64,000 bases of DNA, taken from contig WPDH01000120.1 in NCBI GenBank assembly GCA_019137255.1, positions 62,001 through 126,000 of the forward strand. The letters are read 5' to 3'. The notes under the pieces are model-generated. The model did no database searches and was not told the DNA's origin. It saw only the letters and a list, made by a program, of their open reading frames with translations. Source of the DNA: Corinectria fuckeliana. Lineage: Eukaryota > Ascomycota > Sordariomycetes > Hypocreales > Nectriaceae. The translations under genes were made by a program, and so were the position numbers. Shown here piece by piece: positions 1 to 11,567 of the stretch (its first letter is position 1; every line of letters begins with the position of its first letter).

Positions 1-1749
1 TCTCCGCGTCGGGCCCCCTCACCCCATCTATCTACCCCCTCCATCTCCAATCGTCAGTCGTCAAGCCTCGTCGACCCTTAATCAAACAGCCATGCCCATC
101 CTCTCGGGTTTCCGGCTTCGCTCCACGTTCCCGCGCCTCCGCCCAACAAGTCCACTTCGTCTTCCCTCGACCGACTGGGGCCCATGTCTAATGTCCGGTC
201 CCCTGTCGCCTCCGCCGATACGTATCGGCCTCTACGGACGCGGGCACTCACACTAAGCTACTACGCAGCAGTAAGTACTGCTGCACGTCCTTCGTCCTGC
301 AGGCATCGACTTCGGGCTGCTCTCCTCACAGGCTCGCGCTCACTCTTCTTGTGGTCTCCTCGCTGTCTCCTCCACAGCTGTTCGCCTTGGTCGGCTTGTT
401 TTGGTCTGGCCTGGCTCTGGCGTGGCCCGCGCCGACGAACGAACGTACAAGTGGATACATAACGAGGTCCCGGGTCTTTATGCCTGCGCATGCTCTGATC
501 GACTTTTGTCATCTCCTCTACCATAGCAGAAACCTGCTGCTCCTCTTCCTTCTTTTGATTCCACTATCTTCCTTTCCCAAGTCGCTTCCTCTTGGCCTGG
601 ACTGGTGCTGGTGCTGGTACTGCGTCTTTATGCCTTTCGCGTTCCTCCGTCCTACTACCCGCGACGACTACTCATCCACCATCTCGTACACCGTTGTCGC
701 ACTGTCTTCTGGACAAGAGGCCATGACGCACCGACTGCCTGGAAGCTCGTGAGTTGAACGAGGTTGGACTGTAGCGCTAAATACTCCGCGCTTTTCTCTT
801 GGTGAGTACTCGGACCATTGCGCAGACCGTGATACCTCCGCCGCCACGACCAACCCTCTTGTTTCCACAGCACAGTCTTCTTGGCTTCCCTAGTACCCGC
901 GCATTGCAACGGCGCATCGCCTTTCAGTCCGCGATTAGCTAACTTCCACCTAGTTTGCGAATTTGTCCTTGATTTATCTCCTCACATTCGCCTACCGATA
1001 TCGAGCTTACATTCCTACGCCCTGTTGAACCGACGATTGCAAAGGAGCCTATCCAATCGTCAGGACCTTTGGATCTCACTTACACAATCACGAAGAGCTT
1101 TCTACCACGAACTCCGCCATCGCCATCACCAAGCTACAATAAACGGCAGACTCTGCACGGCCGATCCTTTATATGAATCGACTAGTCCACGATCTTACTC
1201 ATCGCCAACTTTTCTTTTATCTGCCCTCGTCTCAGAATCGGGTATTTCTGATTACACGTACTATTCTCTAAGGTCTGTAGGGAACCCGACGACGTGCTCC
1301 CGAGCCCTTCAACAAGCGAAAGATCTATGGGCAACGAGGAATCTTGAGACTGACTAGTCAATTGAGTCACAGGCACAGCCTCAATCTTCATTTTCAAGAT
1401 CGTATTAAAATCCTGTCATTTTTCTCTTCTGTAAGTCCATCGGCGTCAACTTGGACCCCAAATCTCTTGGGACACCCGTCATAGAACATTATTGTCCACG
1501 CCAATCGAGTTGCTTTTCCGGGATGCTGATCGTGAGCGGGAACAGTGCTGCATTGATACAACAACGTCCGCGAAACGGAAAACGCTTTCTGTCACCCCGA
1601 GGATTGCTAGCTTTTTCTTGCAAGGGTCGCCGTGGTTGCGTATAACTGCTTGGTTCCATAAGCTTGCCTTCGCCGAGACGACTAGCCTCTGTCCAGTCAA
1701 AGGGGCAGTTTGATGCTGGAACTGGTCATCGATAGTTTCGGTTTCGTCC
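1..1749. other. Upstream region and long CT-rich leader of the first PH-domain gene
   Basis: There is no convincing gene here. The stretch is CT-rich in its first kilobase, typical of fungal promoters and 5' leaders. Several frames stay open for 90-160 codons, but the longest (881-1357) starts from TTG rather than ATG and shows no recognisable motif. A GTAAGT donor-like site near 1431 could mark an intron in the 5' untranslated region, but I could not identify one clear acceptor. The region most likely holds the promoter and leader of the gene starting at 1750. Confidence 0.5.
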
Positions 1750-4700
1750 ATGACACTCCCTCATAGTCGAAAAGCTGCATCCGCCAAGATGGGTGCGTGG
1801 GAGACAGATGACGAGTACCTTAGCGGTCCGGCAGCGACATCGCTACCAACACCACAGGACACACCTTATCGAACCCCATCGAGGACTTCAAGGAGGTCCC
1901 GACGTTCAGTCACCCCGCCTGGCCACGGTACCTCGCCGCCTCCCATGCCCAGCGAGAAGGGCTCCAAGAGATCCTCCAGGGACATCACGACAGACGAGAC
2001 CATTAGCATACTAGATCCTCGAAGATTTACACCCACGCTTCATGCTAATTTGGTATCTGAAATTTTAAATCTGAGAAGAGACCAAGAAGAAAAGCTTCGG
2101 CAGATTGAGACGCTAGAATCGGCTCTTCACACGACAAGGGAAGAGCGAGAGAAACTTCAGGAAAATCTCGTCAACACAGGCAAGGAGAGCCGATCTCTTA
2201 AGCGGCAACTGTCTCTCTTGGAGGGGGGAACAGAGTCTGCCCTGGGAGAACTGGCCCGGGAACGCGATGATGCTGTCGAATCAACTGCCGATCTAAAGAA
2301 GCGACTTGATATTGCACAGAAAAAGATTCGATCCCAGGACGACGACTCTCAGAGGGTGCATGATTTGCTAGCACAAGAGAAGGACAACTGGGAAGAAGAA
2401 AAACGCAAATATGAGCGCAAGATTCATGTCGCTGAGAGTCGACTCAAGGTCGTTCTTGATGAAGTTGCTGCATACCAGGCAGCTCAGGCCCAAAGCGCAC
2501 AGGCGGCTCATGGCCACGAGAGCGAGGTCGAGGAGAGTGGTCAGGAAAACGATGCTGCAAGTGTTAGAACGATGAGTATGACCAACAGCGTCCGCTTTTC
2601 CCTCATGAACGGGCCAGGATCGATGAAACCCAACGGGCACTCGCTTGCGGACGAGCTCAACTTCGACGACGAGGACGAACAAAGCGACTTCGATGGCCGC
2701 CAAAGTGCCATGTCCAACCATGCTAGCTTTGTCCATGCTCGCAACGTTAGCCGCGAGAGTGTCATGAACCGAATGCATCGCCGCAACCACAGCATAGAGA
2801 GCCAGAAGCGACCGGGAAGCGTGACTCGAGGCAAACTATTCATGAACCCGTCAGTCTTGGAAGCCCTTGAAGGTGAAGACGAGGAAGTCGAGCCTCCTGC
2901 CCCCAATGTGACCTACACGGACACTGGGGTCCAGTTCTCTCCGCCTCCTTCGCCGAAGCTGCCGCCCCAAAAGCCCGCCACACCTGAGCCTTCTCTTTCT
3001 CATGGGAAGTCTTCCGATATCGAGTGTTCGCCACGAGGAGATGGAGAAATCGAAGCGAACCAGCGCCGCAAGCGTGTTCACATCGCTCGACCTTTGTCCA
3101 TTGAGACTCACCCCCGAAAGCTCATGATATCTACCTCTTCGCAGACCGTAGAGGAGCCTCCTTTGACACCTCCCAAGACTCCCAAGTCTCCAGTCCGACC
3201 GCCACCACCACCTCCTGTGGAGATCAAAAAGCCAATCATGGCGACGACCTCGACACAAACAGACCCTCCATTACCCATCCGCACCTTCAAGTTTCCGCCT
3301 ATGCCCCCTTCCCCACCGCCGATGATCCCCAGTATCAGCGTCCACCCCCCTACGAGCCGTCCTACCACCCCACGATCGCCTCGGCTACCTCAATACTTCA
3401 AGGACTTTGGCTGTCAAGTCGCACTCTCATCGCCGGTCACCACTAGCGAAGTCGGAGTTCAGACCGAGGGTATCCAGACTGACAAGCGGATGGCTCTCCT
3501 GCCGCCTCACTTGCAACCCTCTGCCATCACCTCGCGGCCATCCTCTCCCAACCCTGAGGCGGCCAGTGAGCAGCCGAAGAACTTTTCACCTGTTCCTGGC
3601 AATGTGCCACCACGCAATCCGCGCAGGCTGACAAACAAGCGGGATGCGATGGATATCCCGTCTTCCCCTATTTCCGTAGCTGATTCTGACATGACCCACG
3701 ACGCGTATCCTGGGAACAACGACGATGGCCCCCTCTCCAGTCATAAGGCTCCGATGCGACGACCTCATCGTTTCAGCAGCCTGTTTGCTGGGTTTGATGG
3801 TGGCAGTTCGGATGAGATTGACGAGTTTGGAGACGCTGATCTGAGCGACTCCGAGTACCGGACCGCCCTATCTGCACCAAGACCAAAGTCGATTTCGAGC
3901 CGGCCAGGGAAGCGAAGTTCAACTGGGACGACAACCACCAACGGAACCATTCCGACGTCACCTGAACAAGTCACCATGCGGCAGGTACCACGTGGCTCCG
4001 TGAAGCCAATCAACAACGATCTCTACAACTTTTCCTCAGGAGACAGGGAGATCCCTGGCCGTGGGTCTTCTGCTAAGTCCGGTAGAGCCTTTGAGAAGGG
4101 CCCAGCTGCGATGTCGTCGAATCGTGCGAGCGTCATGCGCAAGGCGGCCATGATCCAGAACGGTATTGCTAGTCACCAGGGTCGATCAAGCAGCCCCAGC
4201 CTCCAAGACGGAAAGAATCCTCCTTTCCCGATCCCGACGCGAGCCAGCTCGAGGAAGCTCCCCTTCAGCTCCAGTGCTCCCAGTGACGGACAGAGAAGCC
4301 CGACTCGTGGAGAGACGTTCTTCCGCCGAGGAACTGGCCGCAGCCATTACCGGGCGGGGAGTATCAGAAAGGTCCGTTCTGCTGCCGCGCTGCCTCGTAC
4401 CCAGCGACGCCGCAGACAGGGCAGCCGCTCTCCTCCGCCGTTGTCTCCGTCTACTGAGGCTCCTGAAAGCCCAAGACTCCCCCCCTTGCCTAGGAACGAC
4501 ATCACCACACCCCGCAACCGTCCCCGTGGCAGTGACCAGTTCCGTCACCGGCAGCAGTTGTCGGTCACCACCGCCAATACGGTGAACACGGTGAACACGG
4601 ATAACACCATGAGCACTGATCCTCCATTCGTAGGCGATGGCGCTCAAAGTAATAGTGTGGTAGATGCAATTGCCCAAACCATGGTTGGAGAATGGATGTT

Positions 4701-5948
4701 CAAGTATGTTCGCAGGAGAAAGTCGTTCGGAGTGCCCGAAAGCAACAGCAAGGATGAGAACAGCAACGACCGTCACAAGAGATGGGTCTGGCTTGCGCCG
4801 TATGAGAGAGCCATTCTCTGGAGCAGCAAGCAGCCGTCTTCCGGTAGCGCCCTGATGGGCAAGACTGGCCGAAAACGTAAGTGGTTCGCTCTCAGTCGTT
4901 GCCGGAATCGCTAACGAAACTAGTCACGATTCAATCCGTGCTGGATGTTAAGGACGATAACGCCGCCCCCAAGGGCTCACCGCCCCTGTTCAATCGGTCT
5001 ATCTTGATCCTCACCCCACAAAGAGCCCTGAAGTTCACAGCAACGTCGGCGGACAGGCATTACATCTGGCTGACGGCCTTGTCGTTCCTGGCACACTCCT
5101 CTCAGGCGGTGCCAGAAATCGTTTCGGCCCCACCGCCAATTGAGCAGCCGGCGCCGTTGCCAGAATTTGAGATGCCTCGGACGAGGCTGAAGCGGTCTGG
5201 TATTAGGGACTCGATCCGCCTGGCTAAGGGGCGGACACACGTGCCCAAAGCTGCTACTCCCAGTGTCCCGAGCATACCTAGTGCGCCGTCATCGCAGATG
5301 GGCGATCTTGTTCCTTTCCCGATGGTAGAGTCTGTGGGGGCCATCTCAACCAGCCACTCTCGAGATGATTCTGCCGATGCCGCAGAGCCTCCTTTCATCC
5401 CACGTTTCCACGACCGGAGCAACGCGCCTATAGCCCATAGCCGGAAGCGAAGCAACACAGGAGGACACGTGCCCCCTCCGTTGTCCTTCCGCGGCTTCTC
5501 TGGCCCCATTGGAGGTGTTCACCATGCTTCCACCAACAGCACTGCAGGAGCCAGCATCAATACTGCTGGGTCTTCTGACATCTACCAGTCCCAAGCGTCG
5601 AGCGCCGGCACATGGCCTATGAGCCAAGCCGTCTCGCAGCGGACGTCGGAGGCATCCTCGCGGCCTAGCAACTTCTTCGATGCTATCGGAACGATGCGGA
5701 TGGAGGCCTTCATCAGCCCCCTCGCCCCGATGGGGTTCAGCGACTACCCAAATGAACAGGACGAGTTCCGGCATGAGGCTCGCAGACGGAGCAAAGAGCA
5801 CCGAAGGAGACAGAGCCGGAGCCGGCACCGTGAAAGCTACAACTCCCGAAGCACTCGCGGTACTAATAGCACCGACAACTACTACCATGGAAGCAAAACC
5901 GCGGGTGAGGAAGACTTCTTCCGAGACGACCCTTTCAAGGGCTTCTAG
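1750..5948 (+). CDS. PH-domain protein of the ApsA/Num1 (Mcp5-type PH) family, shorter paralogue
   Basis: Two exons, 1750-4876 and 4924-5948, give 1383 aa; the 47-nt intron has GTAAGT, GCTAAC and TAG, and the PH domain reads continuously across it. From the N-terminus the protein has a basic Ser/Pro-rich segment, a coiled coil (about residues 98-245), a long disordered Pro/Ser-rich middle, then a PH domain (about 970-1101) opening with AIAQTMVGEWMFKYVRR and closing with WLTALSFL. A Ser/Arg-rich tail follows. PH domains of this family bind phosphoinositides and hold cortical dynein anchors at the plasma membrane, so a cortical role is inferred. It matches the 1970-aa ApsA homologue at 30309-36342 in the PH domain but lacks that protein's long internal repeat. 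The start is the first ATG in frame; another Met 14 codons later, MGAWETDDE, is also possible. Confidence 0.85.
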
Positions 5949-6817
5949 CCTGTGAGCCACACCACACGCCCTCGAGAGCGGCCATTGTACATTTCTTTGA
6001 ATCATTTTGAGACAGCGGAGCAAGGAAAATTATTATACCCTTTTTTCTGTAGATTATTTTGGGAATGGTTTTTGTCTGTTGGCCTTCGGGTTGGCCTAAC
6101 TGGCAGTTTTCTGATGGGCGTGGTGTTTGGGTGTTGCTTCTTTATTTCAACGGTCAGAGAAGATAAGAAGAATGGAAAGGACACTAGAGATATCAGTCTC
6201 TCGGAGGAGGAAGCTGTCATTGGAAACGACAGCAGGGGGTGTTGGCTGACCCCAGATCGTTGGCTACACTTGCTAGGATGAAAGCAATGTCGGATTGTGG
6301 ACCATGGACGTTGGCACTCATTTCGCTCGAATATGGTCCGATCTCATTAGGTAGATAGTAGTAGATAGAAATGAATTGGACACTTCAAGGCAGAGAAGTG
6401 AGCCTTCTGTTTTGAAGTTGGCTGCCATCGGTATGAGATTTGATGCTTTATCAACCATTTTCAAGCGGTCCCTCACCTGCACATACCGCTTGTCTAAGAG
6501 CTAGAGTAAGAGCAAGAGTAGAAACGAAGTTTTGATCAAAAGGACGATTCCGATCGATACAACCTGTAGATAAGTGAAGCTGCGGCAGCGGCTGGAATGG
6601 AGACCTTAAACGGGGAGGTGAGTGAGTCGGTGCCCCACCCACTCACCACTGTCTACTATCTACCCCGCGATCCACCCGAGCTTCACTTATTTTTGTTCCC
6701 TATACTTTGTACACACTTTTCTTTTAATACTGCTCCCGACCTCAGTCAACGAGCCCTTTAATTATCCTGTTGCTGTTCTCTGTCTGTCTCCCCCTTCCTC
6801 CCTTCCTCCCTTTCGTC
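5949..6817. other. 3' region of the PH gene and promoter of the OTU gene
   Basis: This is an 869-bp gap between two genes on the same strand. It is more AT-rich in its first 600 bp, with T-rich runs that could carry polyadenylation signals. The last 150 bp before the OTU start are CT-rich. I see no credible coding ORF. Confidence 0.5.
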
Positions 6818-7720
6818 ATGGACCCCACCGAGACGCTCGACCAGCTCCAGGCCCGCCACCGGCGCGAACTCAAGGACCTGCAGGGCCGCATCATGGGCAA
6901 GAAGAAGAACGCGACCAAGAAGACGCGCAAGGGCGTCAACGACGAGTGCGCCGAGATGGAGCGCAGCTTGCGCGGCCGCCACGCCGCCGAAGCTGCCGCC
7001 CTGGGTGCCGAGACCGACGACGACGAGGCGGACGCGAAGGAGGATGACGACGAGCTGGTCGAGGCGACGGAGAAGCTGGGCGTGTCCGAGAGTACACAAA
7101 CGGCAACGCCCGTCACCCAGCGGCAAGAACAGCTACAGCCGGGCAAGAAGCGTAACCGCCAAAAGGACCGATTGGCCCGTCGCGCCGCAGAGCAGGAAGC
7201 CGCCGCAGTCCGAGCCGAAGAGGAGGCGGCCAACATGACGGACCATCGCGCGAAGGAGAGCAAGTTCATGACGGAAACGTTTGAGACCCATGGCCTCGTG
7301 GAGAAGGACATTGTGCCCGATGGTCACTGTCTGTTCTCGTCCATCGCCGACCAGCTGGACCAGAACGACATATCCCTAGGGGGCGACGGCGACGGCGACG
7401 GCGAGCCGGCCTACAAAAAGGTGCGACGGGCGGCGACGGCCTACATGCTTGAACATGGAGACGACTTCTCACCGTTCCTTGAAGAGGATCTGGAAGCATA
7501 CACGCGGAAAATGCGCGATACGGCCGAGTGGGGTGGTCAACTGGAACTCATGGCTCTGGCACGGCGATACCAGGCAGAGATCCGCGTGGTGCAGGACGGG
7601 CGGCTGGAGCGTATCGGTGAAGATGAGGGAACAAAGTCGGGAAAGACATTGTGGTTGGCCTACTACAGACACGGCTATGGACTAGGGGAGCACTACAACT
7701 CACTCAGAAAGGCGCCATAA
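6818..7720 (+). CDS. OTU2: OTU-domain cysteine protease (deubiquitinase), OTUD6/Otu2 type
   Basis: A single-exon gene of 300 aa. The first half is a charged, probably helical region (LQARHRRELKDLQG near the N-terminus, then KKNATKKTRKG), the layout of OTUD6B and yeast Otu2. The OTU domain fills the second half. The catalytic Asp and Cys are visible in VPDGHCLFSS (D168, C171), and the catalytic His is H292 in GEHYNSLR near the C-terminus. OTUD6/Otu2 enzymes remove ubiquitin and have been linked to ribosomes and translation; that role is from family knowledge. I chose the ATG at 6818 because MDPTETLDQLQARHRREL matches the family start; the longer frame from 6770 lies in the CT-rich leader. It is convergent with the methyltransferase gene, 152 bp away. 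Confidence 0.92.
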   Translation: MDPTETLDQLQARHRRELKDLQGRIMGKKKNATKKTRKGVNDECAEMERSLRGRHAAEAAALGAETDDDEADAKEDDDELVEATEKLGVSESTQTATPVTQRQEQLQPGKKRNRQKDRLARRAAEQEAAAVRAEEEAANMTDHRAKESKFMTETFETHGLVEKDIVPDGHCLFSSIADQLDQNDISLGGDGDGDGEPAYKKVRRAATAYMLEHGDDFSPFLEEDLEAYTRKMRDTAEWGGQLELMALARRYQAEIRVVQDGRLERIGEDEGTKSGKTLWLAYYRHGYGLGEHYNSLRKAP

Positions 7721-7872
7721 GGGAGAGAGAAGAACAAAGGAGACCCTTTCATGTGTGTTATAATGGTCATATATGGCGGCTGTTTGGTATCAGAGACAAG
7801 AAGAAGAAGAAGTAGCAGCAAAAGTAGGACCAGAGCAGGACCGGGAACGGGAGCAGGGATTGGCGTAGAGGG

Positions 7873-8800
7873 TCATCGACTCCACACAGAGATGAAGTCG
7901 AGGACAGAGCCGTCGTCACTGGTGCCGTTGTCGTGTGTCCGTGTGGGTTTGATGAGGCTCAGTCGGTGCAACGCGTCGCTGCGAGGCTTGGGACTGGGAG
8001 ACTCGTCGACAGTGCCGTCGTCATGGTAGGCAATGTCTTCTCCAGGAGCCGTGAGGAGAGCCTCGTAGAGCTCGGGAGACACACCCCACGGAGGCCCTTG
8101 TTCGGACATGGGCTTGGAAGTCGGGAACTCAAGGCAGACGAGTCGGCCATCCGGAGCAAGGAGTTCCGTCATCCGCCTGGACCACTGGGGTCTGACTTCG
8201 CGGGGCAGGGCGCATAGGAACTGTAAAGTCAGTCGCTGTGTTTGAGCCTAGCAACGTGGGGATGCATGCGATTGTGGAGAAAATGACGAGGGAGAAAAAA
8301 AGCGGCATTACCGTGTAGTCGTAGATGAGGTCAAACTTGGTCTCGACACCGATGTCCTCGGCCCAATCTTGACCGAAGAAGTCGCCTGTAACCCAATGCA
8401 CACTGCCCTTTTCAAGACCGGGAATTGGTTTGTATAGGCCAGCCTCCTCCGCCTTTTGTTGATTCCCAATGGCTTGCTGCTTGGCAGCAGAGCTGAAGTC
8501 GAGCCCCCATACATCATAGCCCCAGGAGCTGAGGAGAAGTACGTCGTGGCCACGGCCGCATCCAGGGACAAGGGCCCTCTTCTTGCCAACAACACCGGCA
8601 GCATTGCGCAGGGGCTGGCCGCGATTGTCGTGATGTTGGGCCGGGGGTACGAGATCGGTACGCTGAGAGAGGAGGTCGTCGAGGGCGAGGGAGGGACCGC
8701 CGCGATCCCAAGGAGTGCGAGCTTCACGCCAAGCCGAGTCCCAGCGGGGGCCGTGCTCGGCGAAGGTGAGGCCGGCAAAGGAGAGAGTAGAAGCCGCCAT
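7873..8800 (-). CDS. SAM-dependent thiol/thiopurine-type methyltransferase (TPMT family)
   Basis: Two exons on the minus strand, 8800-8312 and 8220-7873, give 278 aa. The 91-nt intron has GTAATG and ends in TTTACAG; the join gives YDYTFLCALP, a sequence typical of this family. The N-terminal RWDSAWREARTPWDRGGPS is the usual opening of TPMT-like fungal proteins. The SAM-binding glycine motif is VPGCGRGHDV (about residues 78-87), followed by the acidic GLDFS. Members transfer methyl from S-adenosylmethionine to thiols or halides and include plant HOL-type enzymes; the fungal substrate is usually unknown. No signal peptide or membrane segment is visible, so it is probably cytosolic. Confidence 0.88.
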
Positions 8801-11360
8801 CGAGGACGATTGGGGAGAGTGAACGATGAGAGCGAGGAAGTGGAAATAGGTATACCGGTGGTGGCGATGATATGGTGCGGTCTGAACGAGGTAATGTGGG
8901 TGGGTTATCGATAGAGACGAGGGGCGAAGTGGCTAGCGGATAGAGCACGGCGGTATCGCGGGGTTCGAGCTAGGATGGTGGGAGAGATGGGGGGGATCAG
9001 GTCATCGATGGCGGGGCATGGCGACGGATCGGGACTGTTGGTGAGAACGGCTGGAAATGCTGTCGATGCCAAACCCCGAGGAATGACTAGGACGAGAATG
9101 TGAATATGTGTAACTGTCTAGCAGCAATTGGCGGTGGAAGGTGAGGGATACTATCTACTTAGTATCTTTGGGTGAGTTGAATTAGGGACAATGAGAGGAG
9201 ACGCTGAGTCAAGACTGATCGATTGCGTGCGAGGTGCGTCTGGGGCAGCGGCAGAGACAGAGAGAGAAGAGAGAGAGAGCTAGGCGACTCCAACGGACCC
9301 TCCCTCATTGATGAAGCCAAATGTTCACTAACGTGGTAGGCTTGAAGGAGGAGCGGAAGGAAGACAAGCCAGCGGAGAGGCAGCCAGCGCTTCCACCCAG
9401 TTGCACTTTGTCTCTCCAGGCAGTGGGGGAACCTACTTAGGCGATAAAGCGAGGGAAACATCTCGAGGTTAGTCAACTTTCATTTGTGATTGACGTGCTG
9501 CGCAAAGGTTGAGCCGACGGGTTGCCGGAAGAAGTCCCCCCCCGCTGCATGTGCGAACCTACTTGCTTACATAGATTAGGTACCCACCCAATACACCCCT
9601 TTGCAGCAACTTGAAGCTGCAAGGCGACGACGTCATACGAGTTCGCACCGGGCGATCAAGGGAGACAAGGCAAACCTCCCCTCCCGGATCCCCTAATCGT
9701 GGGGTGACTGGGTACAAGCATTCGGGGAGAGATGCAAGGAGGGGAGGAGAATGAAGGCAGGATCACCACACGGCTCCACCCGGCCGGTTGGTGACATGGT
9801 TGCCTCAGGAGGTAGGAAACAGGAACGTAACGGTAAAGAGCCGTTCATTCAGTGACTTATGGCGATGGGCGATCAGGTCGTACGTAGAAATCGCGGTGCG
9901 AGGGCCCCCCCCTTTCAACCTCTTCCCGCCGTGCAACCCACCATGATAAACATGGTCCGACTCGATGCTGGAACGACAGCCTAGTCAGTGCAACAGGGGT
10001 CGAGTGCCTCTAGCATATTTCACTGTTGTACGCCTCGTACCTATTCCACACCACAGCTGTTCCAGCTTCAACTACGAACAAGCTGTGATATCCGGTCTCC
10101 CAAGCCCATAAGCATCCTCTTCGTCACGCCATACTAGTAGCTTCTGAGTGGGGGGCGAGAATGAATCAAGACTAGCAGTGACCGACTTTAGCAGAGCCAA
10201 TGCAGTCTCGGATGAAAGGGCAATCAAAATGCTCTTTGTCTCGATGAGAAACCCTCCCCTCTCCCCTCCCTCAGAGTCTAGAACGTCATGGCGACACCGC
10301 AGAAAACGTTTGGGCCGAGGTGCTTAACTAAAGTGCATCATCACCGCAGCTAATTGCAATACCACGGGCAATGCATTCATCTAAGGGGCCGCAAACCGGA
10401 TGTAGCCACCGTGAGACCAGTCAAGGTTCGTGCTTGGATTTATCGAAGTAGAGGTGATTGGTTGGTATAATGTAAAAGCAGCGGTATATCTGAGTATCCA
10501 GCTCCTGCGTAGCATGCCCAGAAAGTAGGGCAAAAACAATATCCCCTGCCTCCTTGACCCGAGTACCTCAGTACTGTATGCTATCATCTATCGCCAACCG
10601 TGCCAAATCATGGCGGTAGAAAGAAGAAAAAAAACACTTGTTAGACGTTTTGCGCCTACCACACCACAATGTCTCCTGTACGCCAGAACCCCAAAGTCGC
10701 TGTCCACCCATAATAAAAGTGTGAAAAAAAGTAGAAAAAAGCAAGGAAATCCATCATCGCCCACCCACACCTCTCGATACTTGGTCAAGATTTCCCGTAG
10801 CCAGGGGAGCCCCAAACACCAGGAACGCTGATGGGGAAATCCATTAACCACCAGTCCACATTGCATAACGGCTCATCCGTCTCAATCCAGGCCGGCCTCC
10901 GTTCAGCAATCCATCCACATTCATCGTCATCGGGCAACGGGCCGGGTGAGGGGACCCACAACGCCCTAAGCCGGTGATTGTGCCGGGAGATGGAATAATC
11001 GGGCCCGCATCGAACCACCCTTTCCTGTAAGGGACTCCCGAGGCTGCCGCGGCCGCTGCTGTTGCTGGGTTCAAGGGCGCCAGGGCTCGGTTTGGCCCCA
11101 GCCGCGATACGGGAACAGGTCATTGTCGTACGCGTCGGCTGGGAAAAGACAAGAATGGCGATGTTTGCCCCTGCTGCAGCTCTGGGCCTTGGTGGTGGAC
11201 TGCTGGATCTGAGGATTCGGGTGAGCTGATTGGTGGTGGCAGTGGCTGCTTGGTGATGGATCAGCCCCAGCGGCGGCGACCGTTCGGCGGCTAGGCTTCT
11301 TCCCCATGCTCGCTACTCGGTCCAAGTCAAGACGACAACGTTTGGTGACAAGTGGATTAA
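8801..11360. other. Gene-poor intergenic region
   Basis: About 2.6 kb with no gene I can support. It contains the methyltransferase promoter, a GA-rich tract around 9255-9285, scattered C-runs (9535-9545, 9905-9913) and A-rich stretches near 10620-10745. Minus-strand ORFs at 10588-10866 and 10785-11373 show no family motif. The latter overlaps the expected 3' region of the small ORF at 11361-11567. Confidence 0.45.
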
Positions 11361-11567
11361 TTAGATGCCGCACTCCTCAAAGTCGCGCACCATGACGGCC
11401 ATCTGGGCGCGCTTTGCGGCCTCGGCGACGAGGTTGAAATCCTTGAGAAAGGAATCGGTGGATGAGGTCTTCCTTTGAGTGGGGGCGGGCTGGGGGACCA
11501 TCTGGATTGTGGGGGACTGCTGAGCCGACGAGGTGGAGGAGGTGTTGCTGAAGCTGGGGGCGTCCAT
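11361..11567 (-). CDS. Small 68-aa protein, possibly conserved, function unknown
   Basis: A short ORF with a real ATG and a favourable context (AAA immediately upstream). The first half is Ser/Thr/Pro/Gln-rich and probably disordered. The second half, from SFLKDFNLVAEAAKRAQMAV to VRDFEECGI, looks like an amphipathic helix and is compositionally unlike a random frame. This design, a disordered head with a helical tail, is common in small conserved fungal proteins, but I do not recognise the family. It could also be the last exon of a longer gene whose upstream exons I cannot see. Confidence 0.5.
   Translation of the reverse strand: MDAPSFSNTSSTSSAQQSPTIQMVPQPAPTQRKTSSTDSFLKDFNLVAEAAKRAQMAVMVRDFEECGI

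Noticed and set aside
881..1357. 158-codon open frame upstream of the first PH gene
   Set aside because: It starts from TTG, has no motif and lies in a CT-rich leader where open frames arise by composition.
8925..8990. tRNA-like words (TGGCTAGCGG and GGTTCGAGC)
   Set aside because: The A-box is one base short, the B-box lacks its final CC, and no 7-bp acceptor stem can be paired.
10785..11373. Minus-strand frames below the small 68-aa ORF
   Set aside because: They fall in the expected 3' untranslated region and have no recognisable features.
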